Part shown: in pieces, positions 38,578-46,814 of the stretch
Layout: each line of letters opens with the position of its first letter
Position numbering within the stretch: position 1 is the first letter of the stretch
Assembly: GCF_902728265.1 (NCBI RefSeq)
Contig: NZ_CACVBR010000004.1
Location: 1 to 64,000, forward strand
Length of the DNA stretch: 64,000 nucleotides
Source of the DNA: Chryseobacterium potabilaquae
GTDB taxonomy: Bacteria > Bacteroidota > Bacteroidia > Flavobacteriales > Weeksellaceae
Direction of reading: 5' to 3'
Position numbers and translations under genes: made by a program
The notes under the pieces: generated by a model
Told to the model about the DNA's origin: nothing
The model's input: only the letters and a program-made list of their open reading frames with translations
Database searches by the model: none

Positions 38578-39309
38578 TTGGCAAAAGATATTAACCAAGT
38601 TACTCCCTACAATTCAGAGGCTACCAAAAAGAGCCAAGTAGAGGACATGTTCGACAGTATTGCACCAAAGTATGATCTTTTGAATCATGTTTTGTCCATG
38701 AAAATTGATGTTTTATGGAGAAATAAATTAGTGAAATGGATGAAAGATGATAACCCCAAAGAAATCCTGGATGTAGCTACGGGAACAGGAGATTTAGCAA
38801 TTGCTGTAGAAAGAGGAACCGGCGCAAAAGTGATTGGTTTGGATTTATCGCAACAAATGTTAAATGTTGGCGTTATTAAGATAAAAAAACTTAAATTAGA
38901 CGGCAAAATTTCTATGCAAAAGGGAGATGCGGAAAATTTACCTTTCGAGGATAATAGGTTTGATGCAGTTTCTGTGGCTTTTGGAGTAAGGAATTTTGAA
39001 AATCTTACGAAGGGTTTAGCGGAATTAAGAAGGGTCGTTAAAGATAACAAAAGTGTTTATATACTAGAGTTTTCAAAGGTGGAAGGGTTTTTAGGTCCAT
39101 TTTATATGTTTTATTTTAAAAATATATTGCCTGCCATCGGTAGATTGGTTTCTAAAGATAATAGGGCATATACGTATCTTCCGGATTCCGTCAGTGCTTT
39201 TCCTTATGGGGAAAAAATGAGACAAATTCTTTTAGATACAGGATTTAAAAAAGTTGAATATAAAAAATTAAGTTTAGGGATAGCCACAATTTATAAAGCA
39301 ACAAAGTAA
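38578..39309 (+). CDS. ubiE: Demethylmenaquinone methyltransferase
   Basis: The 243-residue class I methyltransferase carries SAM motif I DVATGTGDLAIAVERG near residues 61-76 and the UbiE/COQ5 signature FGVRNFENLTKGLAELRRVV near residues 134-153. It begins with the conserved YNSEATKKSQVEDMFDSIAP, and DLLNHVLSMKID is also typical. It methylates demethylmenaquinone, the last step of menaquinone synthesis. The start is a TTG at 38578: a TTG 25 codons earlier would lie inside the preceding gene, and the next in-frame ATG is too far into the conserved domain. porT follows 3 bases downstream. Confidence 0.93.
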   Translation: MAKDINQVTPYNSEATKKSQVEDMFDSIAPKYDLLNHVLSMKIDVLWRNKLVKWMKDDNPKEILDVATGTGDLAIAVERGTGAKVIGLDLSQQMLNVGVIKIKKLKLDGKISMQKGDAENLPFEDNRFDAVSVAFGVRNFENLTKGLAELRRVVKDNKSVYILEFSKVEGFLGPFYMFYFKNILPAIGRLVSKDNRAYTYLPDSVSAFPYGEKMRQILLDTGFKKVEYKKLSLGIATIYKATK

Positions 39310-39312
39310 CCT

Positions 39313-40095
39313 ATGGATAAATTTTTATTAAGAATATTGGTTTTAGCTTCAGTTAACATTGCAGTTTTTGCAGATGCTCAATTTAGAACCCGAAACAGAA
39401 TGGATAAGCTGGAAGATTTTGATGAGCAAAAGTTCAGTTGGGGGTTTTATTTAAATGGCAATAGACTAGATTACCGTATTGTACTAAATCCTAGATATGG
39501 AGTAGAAGGTAATCAAAATCTTGTGAGATCTAAAGAAAGCTACAGTTTTGGAGCAGGTCTTATTGGGAAATGGAGACTAAACGATTATTTGGATTTAAGA
39601 TTAGAGCCAGGTTTACAATTTGCTCAGAGACAATTGACTTTTAATACACAATCCAATAACCAATATGCGGCAGGAACTTTAACAAATGCCCCTTTTGCCC
39701 CTATTGCTCTTACGGATAAAGATAAAGTAAGAGATATCAAATCTACGTTGGTCGATATCCCTGTATTATTGGAGCTTCATGGAGAAAGATGGTATAATTC
39801 AAGACCGTATATAGCTGCGGGGGTAAATTATATTGTTAACCTTCAATCTAATTCAGGTTCCACTGATGATAATTTACAACAAGTATTTAGATCTACGACC
39901 CATAATTTTGCTTGGTCTGCAGAAATGGGGATTCAGTTTTATTTCAGTAAATTTAAGCTTACCCCGGCTGTTAGAGGTACTTTCATAATGAATAATGAGA
40001 TTGTGGCAGATAATGCAACTACACCTCCTTACTGGACCGCAGCAATGTCAACTTTACAGACGAGAGCAGTAATGTTTGTACTTAAGTTTGAATAA
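39313..40095 (+). CDS. porT: Type IX secretion / gliding protein PorT
   Basis: The 260-residue protein has a signal peptide (ASVNIAVFADAQ) and then an eight-stranded outer-membrane barrel pattern: YSFGAGLIGKWRLNDYLDLR, STLVDIPVLLELHGERWYN and PYIAAGVNYIVNLQ. This and its place directly after the menaquinone methyltransferase gene match PorT/SprT, an outer-membrane part of the type IX secretion system. The M36 protease at 26281 carries a sorting domain that depends on this system. The gene ends the operon at a terminator. Confidence 0.88.
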   Translation: MDKFLLRILVLASVNIAVFADAQFRTRNRMDKLEDFDEQKFSWGFYLNGNRLDYRIVLNPRYGVEGNQNLVRSKESYSFGAGLIGKWRLNDYLDLRLEPGLQFAQRQLTFNTQSNNQYAAGTLTNAPFAPIALTDKDKVRDIKSTLVDIPVLLELHGERWYNSRPYIAAGVNYIVNLQSNSGSTDDNLQQVFRSTTHNFAWSAEMGIQFYFSKFKLTPAVRGTFIMNNEIVADNATTPPYWTAAMSTLQTRAVMFVLKFE

Positions 40096-40126
40096 TTTAG
40101 TGAAAAAACTACAATTTATATTGATG

Positions 40127-40151
40127 GGAGGCATAGAAGTGCCTCCTTTTT
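40127..40151 (+). terminator. porT operon terminator
   Basis: Stem GGAGGCA (40127-40133) with TGCCTCC (40140-40146), followed by TTTTT. Confidence 0.8.
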
Positions 40152-40241
40152 GTTTGATATATCAAAATATGCGTAGTTTTATTTTTGTTAGTGTCAATAT
40201 TTTGCTATTTTTGCTAATAGTTAGAATATACAAAACCTGAA

Positions 40242-40544
40242 ATGCTTCAAGATTTAGAAAACAATTTTTCAGAACTGGAAAAAAAGATTTTAATTTTGCA
40301 AAAAAACTATAAAAATCTTACTGAAAAATTATCAGAATTAAATATTGAACATGAAGAATTGAAGAGGAAATATGATGAAGAGAAAAAGAAAAATCAGGTA
40401 TTAGCAGAAGAACAAAAAAATATAAAACTTTATTCAGCAATATCAGGAAATCCTGAACACAATAGATTAATGAAGAATCATATTAACAGATTGGTAAAGG
40501 AAATTGATTTCTGTATTGCTCAGCTTCAAAACAGTGGATTATAA
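40242..40544 (+). CDS. Small coiled-coil protein encoded upstream of zapA
   Basis: The 100-residue protein is almost entirely coiled coil (residues 1-65, regular Leu/Ile heptads with Lys/Glu flanks), followed by a short C-terminal region NRLMKNHINRLVKEIDFCIA. It is not a recognised family member by motif, but size and composition recall ZapB-like division factors. Its TAA stop overlaps the zapA ATG by one base (TAATG), so translation is tightly coupled and a physical partnership with ZapA is a reasonable guess. Confidence 0.75.
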   Translation: MLQDLENNFSELEKKILILQKNYKNLTEKLSELNIEHEELKRKYDEEKKKNQVLAEEQKNIKLYSAISGNPEHNRLMKNHINRLVKEIDFCIAQLQNSGL

Positions 40545-40831
40545 TGGAAGTAAGGCGAATAACCATCAATATTGCAGGAAGAGTATATCCACTGAATGTA
40601 CCCGCAGCAGAGGAAGAAACTTTGCGTAAAGTGGGGAAGCAGATCGAAAATATGATTAAAGATTTTGAACAAAATTTTGATGTAAGAGATAAACAAGATG
40701 CTTTAGCTATGTGTGCCTTGAAATTAGGAACCAATGCAGAAGTTGTATCTCTTACGTATGAAAGAACAATAAATTCTTCCAACGAAAGATTAGCTAAGAT
40801 TAATCAATCGCTGAATGAAATTGGGAAATAA
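40544..40831 (+). CDS. zapA: Cell division protein ZapA
   Basis: The 95-residue protein matches ZapA: an N-terminal strand-helix domain RRITINIAGRVYPLNVPAAE at residues 4-23 with RKVGKQIENMIKDFEQNF, and a C-terminal coiled coil. The motif QDALAMCALKLGTNAE near residues 53-68 corresponds to the conserved KxDxLAMAALxLA segment. ZapA bundles FtsZ filaments at mid-cell. A hairpin (TTGGGAA at 40821-40827 / TTCCCAA at 40836-40842) spans its stop codon and precedes the 6S RNA gene. Confidence 0.9.
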   Translation: MEVRRITINIAGRVYPLNVPAAEEETLRKVGKQIENMIKDFEQNFDVRDKQDALAMCALKLGTNAEVVSLTYERTINSSNERLAKINQSLNEIGK

Positions 40832-40847
40832 ATTCTTCCCAAAAAGA

Positions 40848-41017
40848 CTGCCTACAATAATTCTAACACATTAAAGGTAAACTCAACGCTAAACAATTAC
40901 CGAACAAATGTCCATTAAATGGCGTGCCGGATTACCCGGATTACAGAAAGTGGAAATCAGTTCAAATCGTGTTGATTAGGAGTTTACTCTCAATCTCTGA
41001 ATTATTGTAGGTTTTTT
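40848..41017 (+). ncRNA. ssrS: 6S RNA (6S-Flavo type)
   Basis: The interval between zapA and rny folds into one long hairpin. A perfect 13-bp closing stem joins 40851-40863 (CCTACAATAATTC) and 40999-41011 (GAATTATTGTAGG). An inner stem GTAAACTC (40877-40884) pairs with GAGTTTAC (40980-40987), with an AT-rich internal bubble and an apical part containing CCGG/CCGG and CCAT/ATGG pairs. A T6 run follows directly at 41012. Length (about 165 bases), shape and position after zapA fit 6S RNA, which mimics an open promoter and binds RNA polymerase. The gene also lies next to zapA in proteobacteria. Confidence 0.8.
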
Positions 41018-41054
41018 ATTTTTAGATATTGTAGACAATTAAAACTCAAGATAT

Positions 41055-42626
41055 ATGACAACAACCGCTATTATTATAAGCGTTATTTGCTTAGTAATCG
41101 GTGCCGTAGTAGGAATTCTTTTTTCTAAAAGCTCACTGAATACTAAGGCAAAATTTATTATAGATGATGCAAAGAAAAATGCTGAGAACCTCCTAGAAAA
41201 AGCCAATGTACAAGCTGAATCCATAAAAAAAGAAAAGAATCTTCAAGCTAAAGAAAAATTTTTAGAATTAAAAACCCAGCATGATGCAGATATTCAAGTC
41301 CGCGAAAAGAAAATGCAAGAGGTAGAGAAGAGGATAAAAGATAAAGAACATAAGCTAAATGATGAACTTAGTAAGACGGGAAAGCTTGAAAAAGATTTAG
41401 ATAAACAGATTGCAGATTATGCTAAGAAAAATGAAAGTTTAGAAAAGAAACAGCAGGATTTGGATACAGCTACGGCTAAAAAAATTGAAATTCTTGAGAA
41501 AATTTCTAACTATACGGCAGATGAAGCTAAGGCAGAATTGGTAGAAACAATGAGAGCTGAAGCTAAAACAAGAGCTCAGGCACATGTTCAAAGTATCATG
41601 GAGGAAGCTCAAATGAATGCTAAAAATGAAGCTAGAAAAATTGTTATTCAGACTATTCAAAGGATTGGAACTGAGCAAGCAATTGAAAATTCTGTGTCTG
41701 TTTTCAATATAGAATCTGATGAAGTAAAAGGTAGAATTATTGGACGAGAAGGTAGAAATATTCGTGCATTGGAGTCTATAACTGGTGTTGAAATTATTGT
41801 AGATGATACTCCTGAGGCTATTCTTCTTTCTTGTTTTGATCCAGTAAGGAGAGAAATTGCCAGATTATCACTTCACCGATTGGTTACTGATGGAAGAATC
41901 CACCCGGCGAGAATTGAAGAAGTGGTAGAAAAAACAAGAAAGCAAATTGAAGAAGAGATTATAGAAGTTGGGAAAAGAACAATAATTGAATTAGGTATTC
42001 ATGGATTACATCCTGAATTGATCAAGATTGTAGGGCGAATGAAATACCGTTCTTCGTATGGACAAAATTTGTTACAACACTCTAGAGAAGTGGCTAATAT
42101 TGCAGCAACAATGGCAGCTGAATTAGGACTCAATGTGAAGCTGGCTAAAAGAGCAGGTCTTTTACATGATATTGGGAAAGTTCCGGAACAAGAATCCGAA
42201 TTACCGCATGCCTTATTAGGAATGCAATGGGCAGAGAAATATGGGGAAAATCCTGAAGTAGTAAATGCCATTGGAGCCCACCATGATGAAATTGAAATGA
42301 AATCTTTATTATCTCCTATTATTCAGGTAGCTGATGCTATTTCAGGGGCAAGACCAGGGGCAAGACGTCAAGTATTGGAATCATATATTCAAAGATTAAA
42401 AGATTTAGAATCTGCTGCCTTAAGTTTTGATGGAGTATCCAGTGCATATGCTATTCAAGCAGGTAGAGAGTTGAGAGTTATGGTGGAAAGTGGGAAAGTA
42501 AATGATGAAGTTGCTTCGCAATTATCTTATGACATCTCTGAGAAAATTCAAAATGAATTAACATATCCCGGACAAGTAAAAGTGACGGTGATTAGAGAAA
42601 CAAGAGCAGTGAATATTGCCAGATAA
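41055..42626 (+). CDS. rny: Ribonuclease Y
   Basis: The 523-residue endoribonuclease has an N-terminal membrane helix (residues 4-24), a long charged coiled coil (about residues 30-200), a KH domain with [20 protein letters not shown] near residues 226-245, and an HD domain with [16 protein letters not shown] near residues 367-382. The last part has [14 protein letters not shown], typical of the family. It initiates mRNA decay at the membrane. It follows the 6S RNA gene by 38 bases and ends in a strong terminator. Confidence 0.95.
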   Translation: MTTTAIIISVICLVIGAVVGILFSKSSLNTKAKFIIDDAKKNAENLLEKANVQAESIKKEKNLQAKEKFLELKTQHDADIQVREKKMQEVEKRIKDKEHKLNDELSKTGKLEKDLDKQIADYAKKNESLEKKQQDLDTATAKKIEILEKISNYTADEAKAELVETMRAEAKTRAQAHVQSIMEEAQMNAKNEARKIVIQTIQRIGTEQAIENSVSVFNIESDEVKGRIIGREGRNIRALESITGVEIIVDDTPEAILLSCFDPVRREIARLSLHRLVTDGRIHPARIEEVVEKTRKQIEEEIIEVGKRTIIELGIHGLHPELIKIVGRMKYRSSYGQNLLQHSREVANIAATMAAELGLNVKLAKRAGLLHDIGKVPEQESELPHALLGMQWAEKYGENPEVVNAIGAHHDEIEMKSLLSPIIQVADAISGARPGARRQVLESYIQRLKDLESAALSFDGVSSAYAIQAGRELRVMVESGKVNDEVASQLSYDISEKIQNELTYPGQVKVTVIRETRAVNIAR

Positions 42627-42649
42627 TATTTAAAAGATATTTTATAATA

Positions 42650-42677
42650 AAAACCTTTCAAGAAATTGAAAGGTTTT
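42650..42677 (+). terminator. rny terminator
   Basis: A perfect stem, AAAACCTTTCAA with TTGAAAGGTTTT, closes on a 4-base loop. An in-frame TTG at 42666 lies in it and is not the start of the next gene. Confidence 0.85.
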
Positions 42678-42698
42678 ATATTTTTATCAAAATTTAAA

Positions 42699-43946
42699 AT
42701 GCAAATGAATGATGTCTCTTTGTCTTCAAAATTGAAGCACATCCTTTCTATTCCTGTTATTATTTCGGCGCTAGGATACTTTGTTGATATTTATGATTTA
42801 TTATTATTTGGAATTGTAAGAATACCCAGTTTAAAAGCATTAGGATTAGATCCTGATATAGCGGGGACTTTTATTCTTAATTGTCAAATGATTGGATTAT
42901 TATTAGGAGGTATTTTTTGGGGCGTTTTTGGTGATAAGAAAGGCAGACTTTCTGTATTATTCGGTTCTATTTTAGTTTATTCATTAGCTAATATAGCTTG
43001 TGGTTTCTTACCTTATTTTCCGAAAACGAATCTTGTTTATCAATATGCTGCCTTAAGATTTATAGCGGGAATTGGATTAGCAGGAGAGCTGGGAGCAGGG
43101 ATTACCTTAGTTTCCGAAAGTTTGCCTAAAAACTTAAGAGCTATTGGTACTTCTGTTGTGGCGGGATTTGGTTTAATGGGAGCCGTTGTTGCCCAACTGA
43201 CAGTAGAACTATCAGGAGGGTGGAATATTTCCTATATCATAGGTGGAGTTTTAGGGATTCTGCTTTTATTTTTAAGAATCAGTGTTTCAGAGTCGGGGAT
43301 TTATAAAAATATAGAGGAATCGAACGTATCTAAAGGTAACTTTTTGTCTTTTTTTGTAAATAAAGATCGATTTGTTAGGTATTTTAAATGCATAGCAATT
43401 GGGTTACCTACGTGGTATTGTATCGGAATTTTAGCTGTGTTGGCCAATCAATTTGCCCCTGAAATGGGGATTGAGAATATTAGCCCAGGCAAAGCTATTA
43501 TGTGGGCGTATGTAGGTATATCTATAGGAGATCTCATGAGTGGATTCATATCTCATGCTTTAAAATCGAGGAAAATGGCTATTTTCTATATGATGCTTTT
43601 TACTTTATTTGGAGTTTTGTGGATGCTTTTTGGAAATACAAATACAGAGACAAAATATTATCTTTTTTGTGTTTGGTTAGGATTAGGAACGGGTTATTGG
43701 GCTATGTTTGTGACGTTAGCAGCAGAACAATTTGGAACTAATATTAGGAATACAGCAGCAACTACAGTACCCAATATGGTAAGAGGTTTGGTACCTGCGA
43801 TGATTTTTGCGTTTGATTTTTTTAAAAATAATTTTTCTGTAATTATGAGTGCTGCATTCGTTGGATTCTTTGTATTTGGGGTGGCTTTTTATTCCTCTCT
43901 GACTATCTCGGAAACTCACAATAAAGATTTAGAATTTACAGAATAA
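42699..43946 (+). CDS. MFS transporter
   Basis: The protein of 415 residues has 12 membrane helices. The MFS loop motif after helix 2 reads GVFGDKKGRLSVLFGSILVY near residues 74-93, and the helix 4-5 region is FIAGIGLAGELGAGITLVSE. A large charged loop near residues 205-230 separates the halves. It resembles the sugar/metabolite:H+ symporter branch; substrate unknown. The upstream TTG at 42666 is excluded by the terminator; ATG 42699 or 42705 are the candidate starts. Confidence 0.87.
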   Translation: MQMNDVSLSSKLKHILSIPVIISALGYFVDIYDLLLFGIVRIPSLKALGLDPDIAGTFILNCQMIGLLLGGIFWGVFGDKKGRLSVLFGSILVYSLANIACGFLPYFPKTNLVYQYAALRFIAGIGLAGELGAGITLVSESLPKNLRAIGTSVVAGFGLMGAVVAQLTVELSGGWNISYIIGGVLGILLLFLRISVSESGIYKNIEESNVSKGNFLSFFVNKDRFVRYFKCIAIGLPTWYCIGILAVLANQFAPEMGIENISPGKAIMWAYVGISIGDLMSGFISHALKSRKMAIFYMMLFTLFGVLWMLFGNTNTETKYYLFCVWLGLGTGYWAMFVTLAAEQFGTNIRNTAATTVPNMVRGLVPAMIFAFDFFKNNFSVIMSAAFVGFFVFGVAFYSSLTISETHNKDLEFTE

Positions 43947-44352
43947 CTTTATCAAATATTATTTTTAAGATTAATTATAAAAAATACAATTATTTATCTG
44001 CGTTTATTTTTATTAAAAATGAGATTGTAGTTAATTATTCTATTAAATAATTAAATTGTGTTGAAATTTAATATTGAATTATGCTTGATATGATTAATAA
44101 TTGTTTAACTTTGATTTCAGCTAAAATGAAATGATTCGTCTTTTATGTTTAAAAAATAGAAAGAGAAGATCTTATAAAAATATTGTAGAAGAGATAAGAT
44201 ATATTACAATCTGAAGTGCTTTATTGGGATGTATTTCTCAATTCAGTTATTTCAGAATCTTACAGAATTGTCTATTATGGACACAACCCTTCTATAATCC
44301 TGTTATTATGAATTATTTCAAATTGAAATAAACATTTCCAGATTTAAAACGC
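43947..44352. other. Gene-free interval with a consensus promoter
   Basis: No open frame above about 22 codons is credible here. A full promoter at 44085-44113 points right, and the interval ends at the hairpin at 44353. See the small-RNA entry. The left part (43947-44084) is simple AT-rich sequence. Confidence 0.5.
44085..44113 (+). promoter_or_regulatory. Orphan full promoter
   Basis: TTG (44085-44087), an 18-base spacer and TAACTTTG (44106-44113) give one of the best -33/-7 matches in the window, yet no protein gene follows on this strand before the terminator. Confidence 0.55.
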
Positions 44353-44380
44353 AAAAACTTACTGATTTCAGTAGGTTTTT
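44118..44380 (+). ncRNA. Candidate small RNA
   Basis: The segment runs from the expected start site of the orphan promoter to the hairpin at 44353-44380, which has its own T-run on this strand. Inside are ATCTTAT/ATAAGAT (7 bp) and TTATTTC/GAAATAA (44313-44319 / 44325-44331). The longest frame found is about 22 codons. It would be antisense only to the very end of the fluoride exporter transcript. The existence of the RNA is inference. Confidence 0.35.
44353..44380. terminator. Bidirectional terminator, fluoride exporter / candidate sRNA
   Basis: Stem AAAAACTTACTGA (44353-44365) with TCAGTAGGTTTTT (44368-44380), with one G-T pair and a small loop. Confidence 0.7.
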
Positions 44381-44393
44381 GTTATGTTAAGGG

Positions 44394-45701
44394 TTATTTT
44401 ATCTCAGAAATTGTTTTATCCTGATGAGTTTTATATCGTGTACTTTTGGCTTCTCCAATTTTTTGTCTATTGTAAATACTAGTATGTCCGGAAAAAAGAT
44501 AGGAAACAATACATGCAATAGCAATATAAACTCCACAATCGACTCCAAATAATTCTATTCCCATAAACAGGCAAGCGATTGGGGTATTGGTTGCGCCCGC
44601 AAAAACAGCGACAAAGCCCATGCCTGTTAATAAATCGAAGGGGAGAGGTATAAATAGTGATAAGGCATTACCTAGGGTTGCACCAATAAAAAACAAAGGA
44701 GTAACTTCTCCGCCTTTAAATCCGGAAGATAGGGTAAGAATAGTAAAACATATTTTCAAAAGAAAATCATAGAGCTCAACTTGCGTTTTAAAGGAGTCTA
44801 TGATTGTAGGAATGCCCAAACCAATATACTTAGTTGTTCCTATTGCAAAAACAGCAATAGCTACAATACTCCCCCCAATAAACGGGCGAAATGGTGGATA
44901 CTTTATTTTTGTTTTAAATTGACTTCCCGCCCAATGAATTGCTTTACTAAAACTTGCTGCACAAATACCGAAAACAGCACCCGATACAATACTGTATAAT
45001 ATGGGGAGAGGTTCTAGAGTTGGAACAAAATTAATAGCATAATGGATATGCTTTACTTGCCATACATTGGTTATCCAATCTGCAATAATTGAGGCAATAA
45101 ATGCTGGGAAAATTGCTTGATAACGAATCTTTCCTATCATAAAAACTTCTAGAGCAAATACAGCTCCTGCCAATGGAGTGCCAAATACAGAACCAAAACC
45201 CGCTGCAATAGCTGCAATAATTAATACCTTCCTATCTTCTTGGTTAAGTTTGAGAGGCTTACTAAATTGATCTGCAATTGCTCCTGCCATTTGTAATGCT
45301 GTGCCCTCTCTTCCCGCTGATCCTCCGAAAAGATGAGTAGTGATGGTTCCTAAATATACAAGAGGAGCCATTTTGAAAGGGATGACTTTTGTAGGACTAT
45401 CTATGGTGTCGATAAGTAAATTATTTCCTGATTCAATATCTTTTCCCAGATAATGATATAAAGTTCCTATTAGGAAACCTGCTATAGGTAAGAATGCAAT
45501 AAGCCATATATGACTTTCTCTAAAGTGAGTTACCCATTCCAATGACTGCAAAAACGCAGCGGAAGCAGATCCGATAAGTGATCCAATCATTAAGGCTATG
45601 AATAACCATTTTATAATGTAAGGAAAGCTAGGAAATTTTCTGAAAAAAAATCTTGAGTGAAATTGAATTTTAGCGATCACTGTTCGTTGGTGTTTAGTCA
45701 T
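44394..45701 (-). CDS. CLC-F type fluoride/proton antiporter
   Basis: The 435-residue protein has the CLC fold. The GREGT motif is intact at residues 130-134 (GSAGREGTALQMAGA). In place of the chloride-selecting GSGIP, helix C carries SGNNLLID at residues 91-98, the pattern known for fluoride-selective CLC-F exporters. GFKGGEVTPLFFIGATLGNAL near residues 309-329 is the conserved C-terminal CLC motif. Family knowledge says CLC-F proteins pump fluoride out in exchange for protons. The gene is preceded by a fluoride riboswitch, which independently supports the assignment. Automated pipelines tend to call such proteins voltage-gated chloride channels. Confidence 0.88.
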   Translation of the reverse strand: MTKHQRTVIAKIQFHSRFFFRKFPSFPYIIKWLFIALMIGSLIGSASAAFLQSLEWVTHFRESHIWLIAFLPIAGFLIGTLYHYLGKDIESGNNLLIDTIDSPTKVIPFKMAPLVYLGTITTHLFGGSAGREGTALQMAGAIADQFSKPLKLNQEDRKVLIIAAIAAGFGSVFGTPLAGAVFALEVFMIGKIRYQAIFPAFIASIIADWITNVWQVKHIHYAINFVPTLEPLPILYSIVSGAVFGICAASFSKAIHWAGSQFKTKIKYPPFRPFIGGSIVAIAVFAIGTTKYIGLGIPTIIDSFKTQVELYDFLLKICFTILTLSSGFKGGEVTPLFFIGATLGNALSLFIPLPFDLLTGMGFVAVFAGATNTPIACLFMGIELFGVDCGVYIAIACIVSYLFSGHTSIYNRQKIGEAKSTRYKTHQDKTISEIK

Positions 45702-45708
45702 AGGTCTA

Positions 45709-45795
45709 CCTGATTAATTATATTAAACAATCTTAAATCAGGCGTCATCAGCTTTTAAAAAGCGGTTGGAGAAGGAAGAACACCATTTCCTTGAA
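45709..45795 (-). promoter_or_regulatory. Fluoride (crcB-type) riboswitch
   Basis: On the minus strand the leader reads GGAAATGGTGTTCTTCC (45790-45774), then AACCGCTTTTTAAAAGCTG and ATGACGCCTG ending near 45739. These are the conserved blocks of the fluoride aptamer: ATGGNGTTC, CCGC-stem and GCTGATGACGCC. P1 can form from AAGGAA/TTCCTT, P3 from GCTTTT/AAAAGC, and the pseudoknot from GGTGT with ACGCC. Downstream, CCTGATT (45742-45736) pairs with AATCAGG (45715-45709), just before the ATG at 45701. That hairpin shares bases with the 3' end of the aptamer, so a translational ON switch is likely. Confidence 0.88.
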
Positions 45796-45874
45796 TACCT
45801 ACCAAAGATAAGCATTATTCTAAAAAAATATATTATATAATACTATTTTCTTTACATCAGGAAAGTATTACCTC

Positions 45875-46342
45875 TTATAGAAAAGGACGCATCTCATCTT
45901 CAATTTGTTTCCGGAGATCCATTAAACGAATTGCATATTGTTCTTTTTGTTTTTCTTCTTCTGTTTCCGGAGTCCATTTGGGAACCAGTAGCTTTTTGCC
46001 ATTTTCGTCAACAGCGACAAAAACAATAATACAATGTGTTTTCTTCTCAAATTTTGGTTGTTTTAAATTTCTTGAGAAAACATTGATGGAAATATGCATA
46101 CTTGAGTTGCCCGTATATACAACTTGAGCTTCCACCTTTACAATTTCTCCGATTTTGATAGGTTCATAAAAACGAATGCCTCCTACATATACAGTTACCG
46201 AATAGTTTCCGCTCCAAGTTGTCGCACAAGCATAGCCGGCTTGATCAATCCATTTCATGACACTTCCTCCATGAACGTTACCTCCATAGTTGATATCTGA
46301 TGGTTCGGAAATAAATTGAAACGTAATTGGTTTGTTGTCCAT
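45875..46342 (-). CDS. Acyl-CoA thioesterase (hotdog fold, YciA/BACH-like)
   Basis: The 155-residue protein matches single-hotdog acyl-CoA thioesterases. ISEPSDINYGGNVHGGSVMK near residues 10-29 carries the conserved N-x-x-G-x-x-x-G-G pattern, and WIDQAGYACATTWSG has the catalytic Asp. The C-terminus EEKQKEQYAIRLMDLRKQIE is the family's helical tail. It hydrolyses acyl-CoA to free acid and CoA. An in-frame TTG at 46381 would add 13 unrelated residues; ATG 46342 is used. It diverges from the ArsC-like gene. Confidence 0.88.
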   Translation of the reverse strand: MDNKPITFQFISEPSDINYGGNVHGGSVMKWIDQAGYACATTWSGNYSVTVYVGGIRFYEPIKIGEIVKVEAQVVYTGNSSMHISINVFSRNLKQPKFEKKTHCIIVFVAVDENGKKLLVPKWTPETEEEKQKEQYAIRLMDLRKQIEDEMRPFL

Positions 46343-46398
46343 TTCTATAAAATTTAAATAAAGATATTTATTAATTTTCAAAATTTAGATTAAATTTC

Positions 46399-46406
46399 TA
46401 ATTTTG
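46399..46406 (+). promoter_or_regulatory. Promoter -7 box for the ArsC-like gene
   Basis: TAATTTTG matches TAnnTTTG, 45 bases before the ATG at 46452. Confidence 0.45.
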
Positions 46407-46451
46407 AAAAACAAACCTTATATTTAGGGATAGTAGTAATAATGTAATAGA

Positions 46452-46814
46452 ATGAAAATGAATAAAGTATTTTATCTGAATACATGTGACACTTGTAGGA
46501 AAATTTTAGCGCAATTTGATCTTACGGATTGGGAAGTTCGGGAAATTAAAAAGGAGCCCATCACGAAAGAAGAGCTTGATGAAATGTATAAAAAAACAAA
46601 GTCTTACGAAGCATTATTTAGTAAAAAATCTACTCAGATAAAAGCAAGAGGGCTGGATGTAAAATCTTTAAAAGAGAAAGACTTTAAAGAATTATTATTA
46701 GATCATTATACATTTTTAAAACGTCCGGTTTTCCTAACAAATAAAGAGATTTTTGTGGGAAATGATAAAAAAAATATAGAATCTTTGCAAAAATTTTTTG
46801 AAATGAAGACGTGA
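46452..46814 (+). CDS. ArsC/Spx family thioredoxin-fold protein
   Basis: The 120-residue protein has the redox motif NTCDTCRKILAQF near residues 9-21 (a Cys-x-x-Cys pair) and KEKDFKELLLDHYTFLKRPV near residues 75-94, with the R-P-V of the ArsC fold. It resembles YffB/Spx-type proteins more than dedicated arsenate reductases; no ars genes lie nearby. It may reduce a thiol or arsenate, or act as a regulator. Its stop overlaps the next gene's GTG start (GTGA). Confidence 0.82.
   Translation: MKMNKVFYLNTCDTCRKILAQFDLTDWEVREIKKEPITKEELDEMYKKTKSYEALFSKKSTQIKARGLDVKSLKEKDFKELLLDHYTFLKRPVFLTNKEIFVGNDKKNIESLQKFFEMKT

Noticed and set aside
42666..42698. TTG start for the MFS transporter
   Set aside because: It lies in the rny terminator stem.
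44220..44310. Small protein of about 22 residues in the orphan transcript
   Set aside because: The frame is short, starts far from the promoter and shows no signal or composition that supports coding.
46452..46814. Arsenic resistance operon
   Set aside because: Only an ArsC/Spx-fold protein is present; no ArsR, ArsB or Acr3 gene lies nearby.
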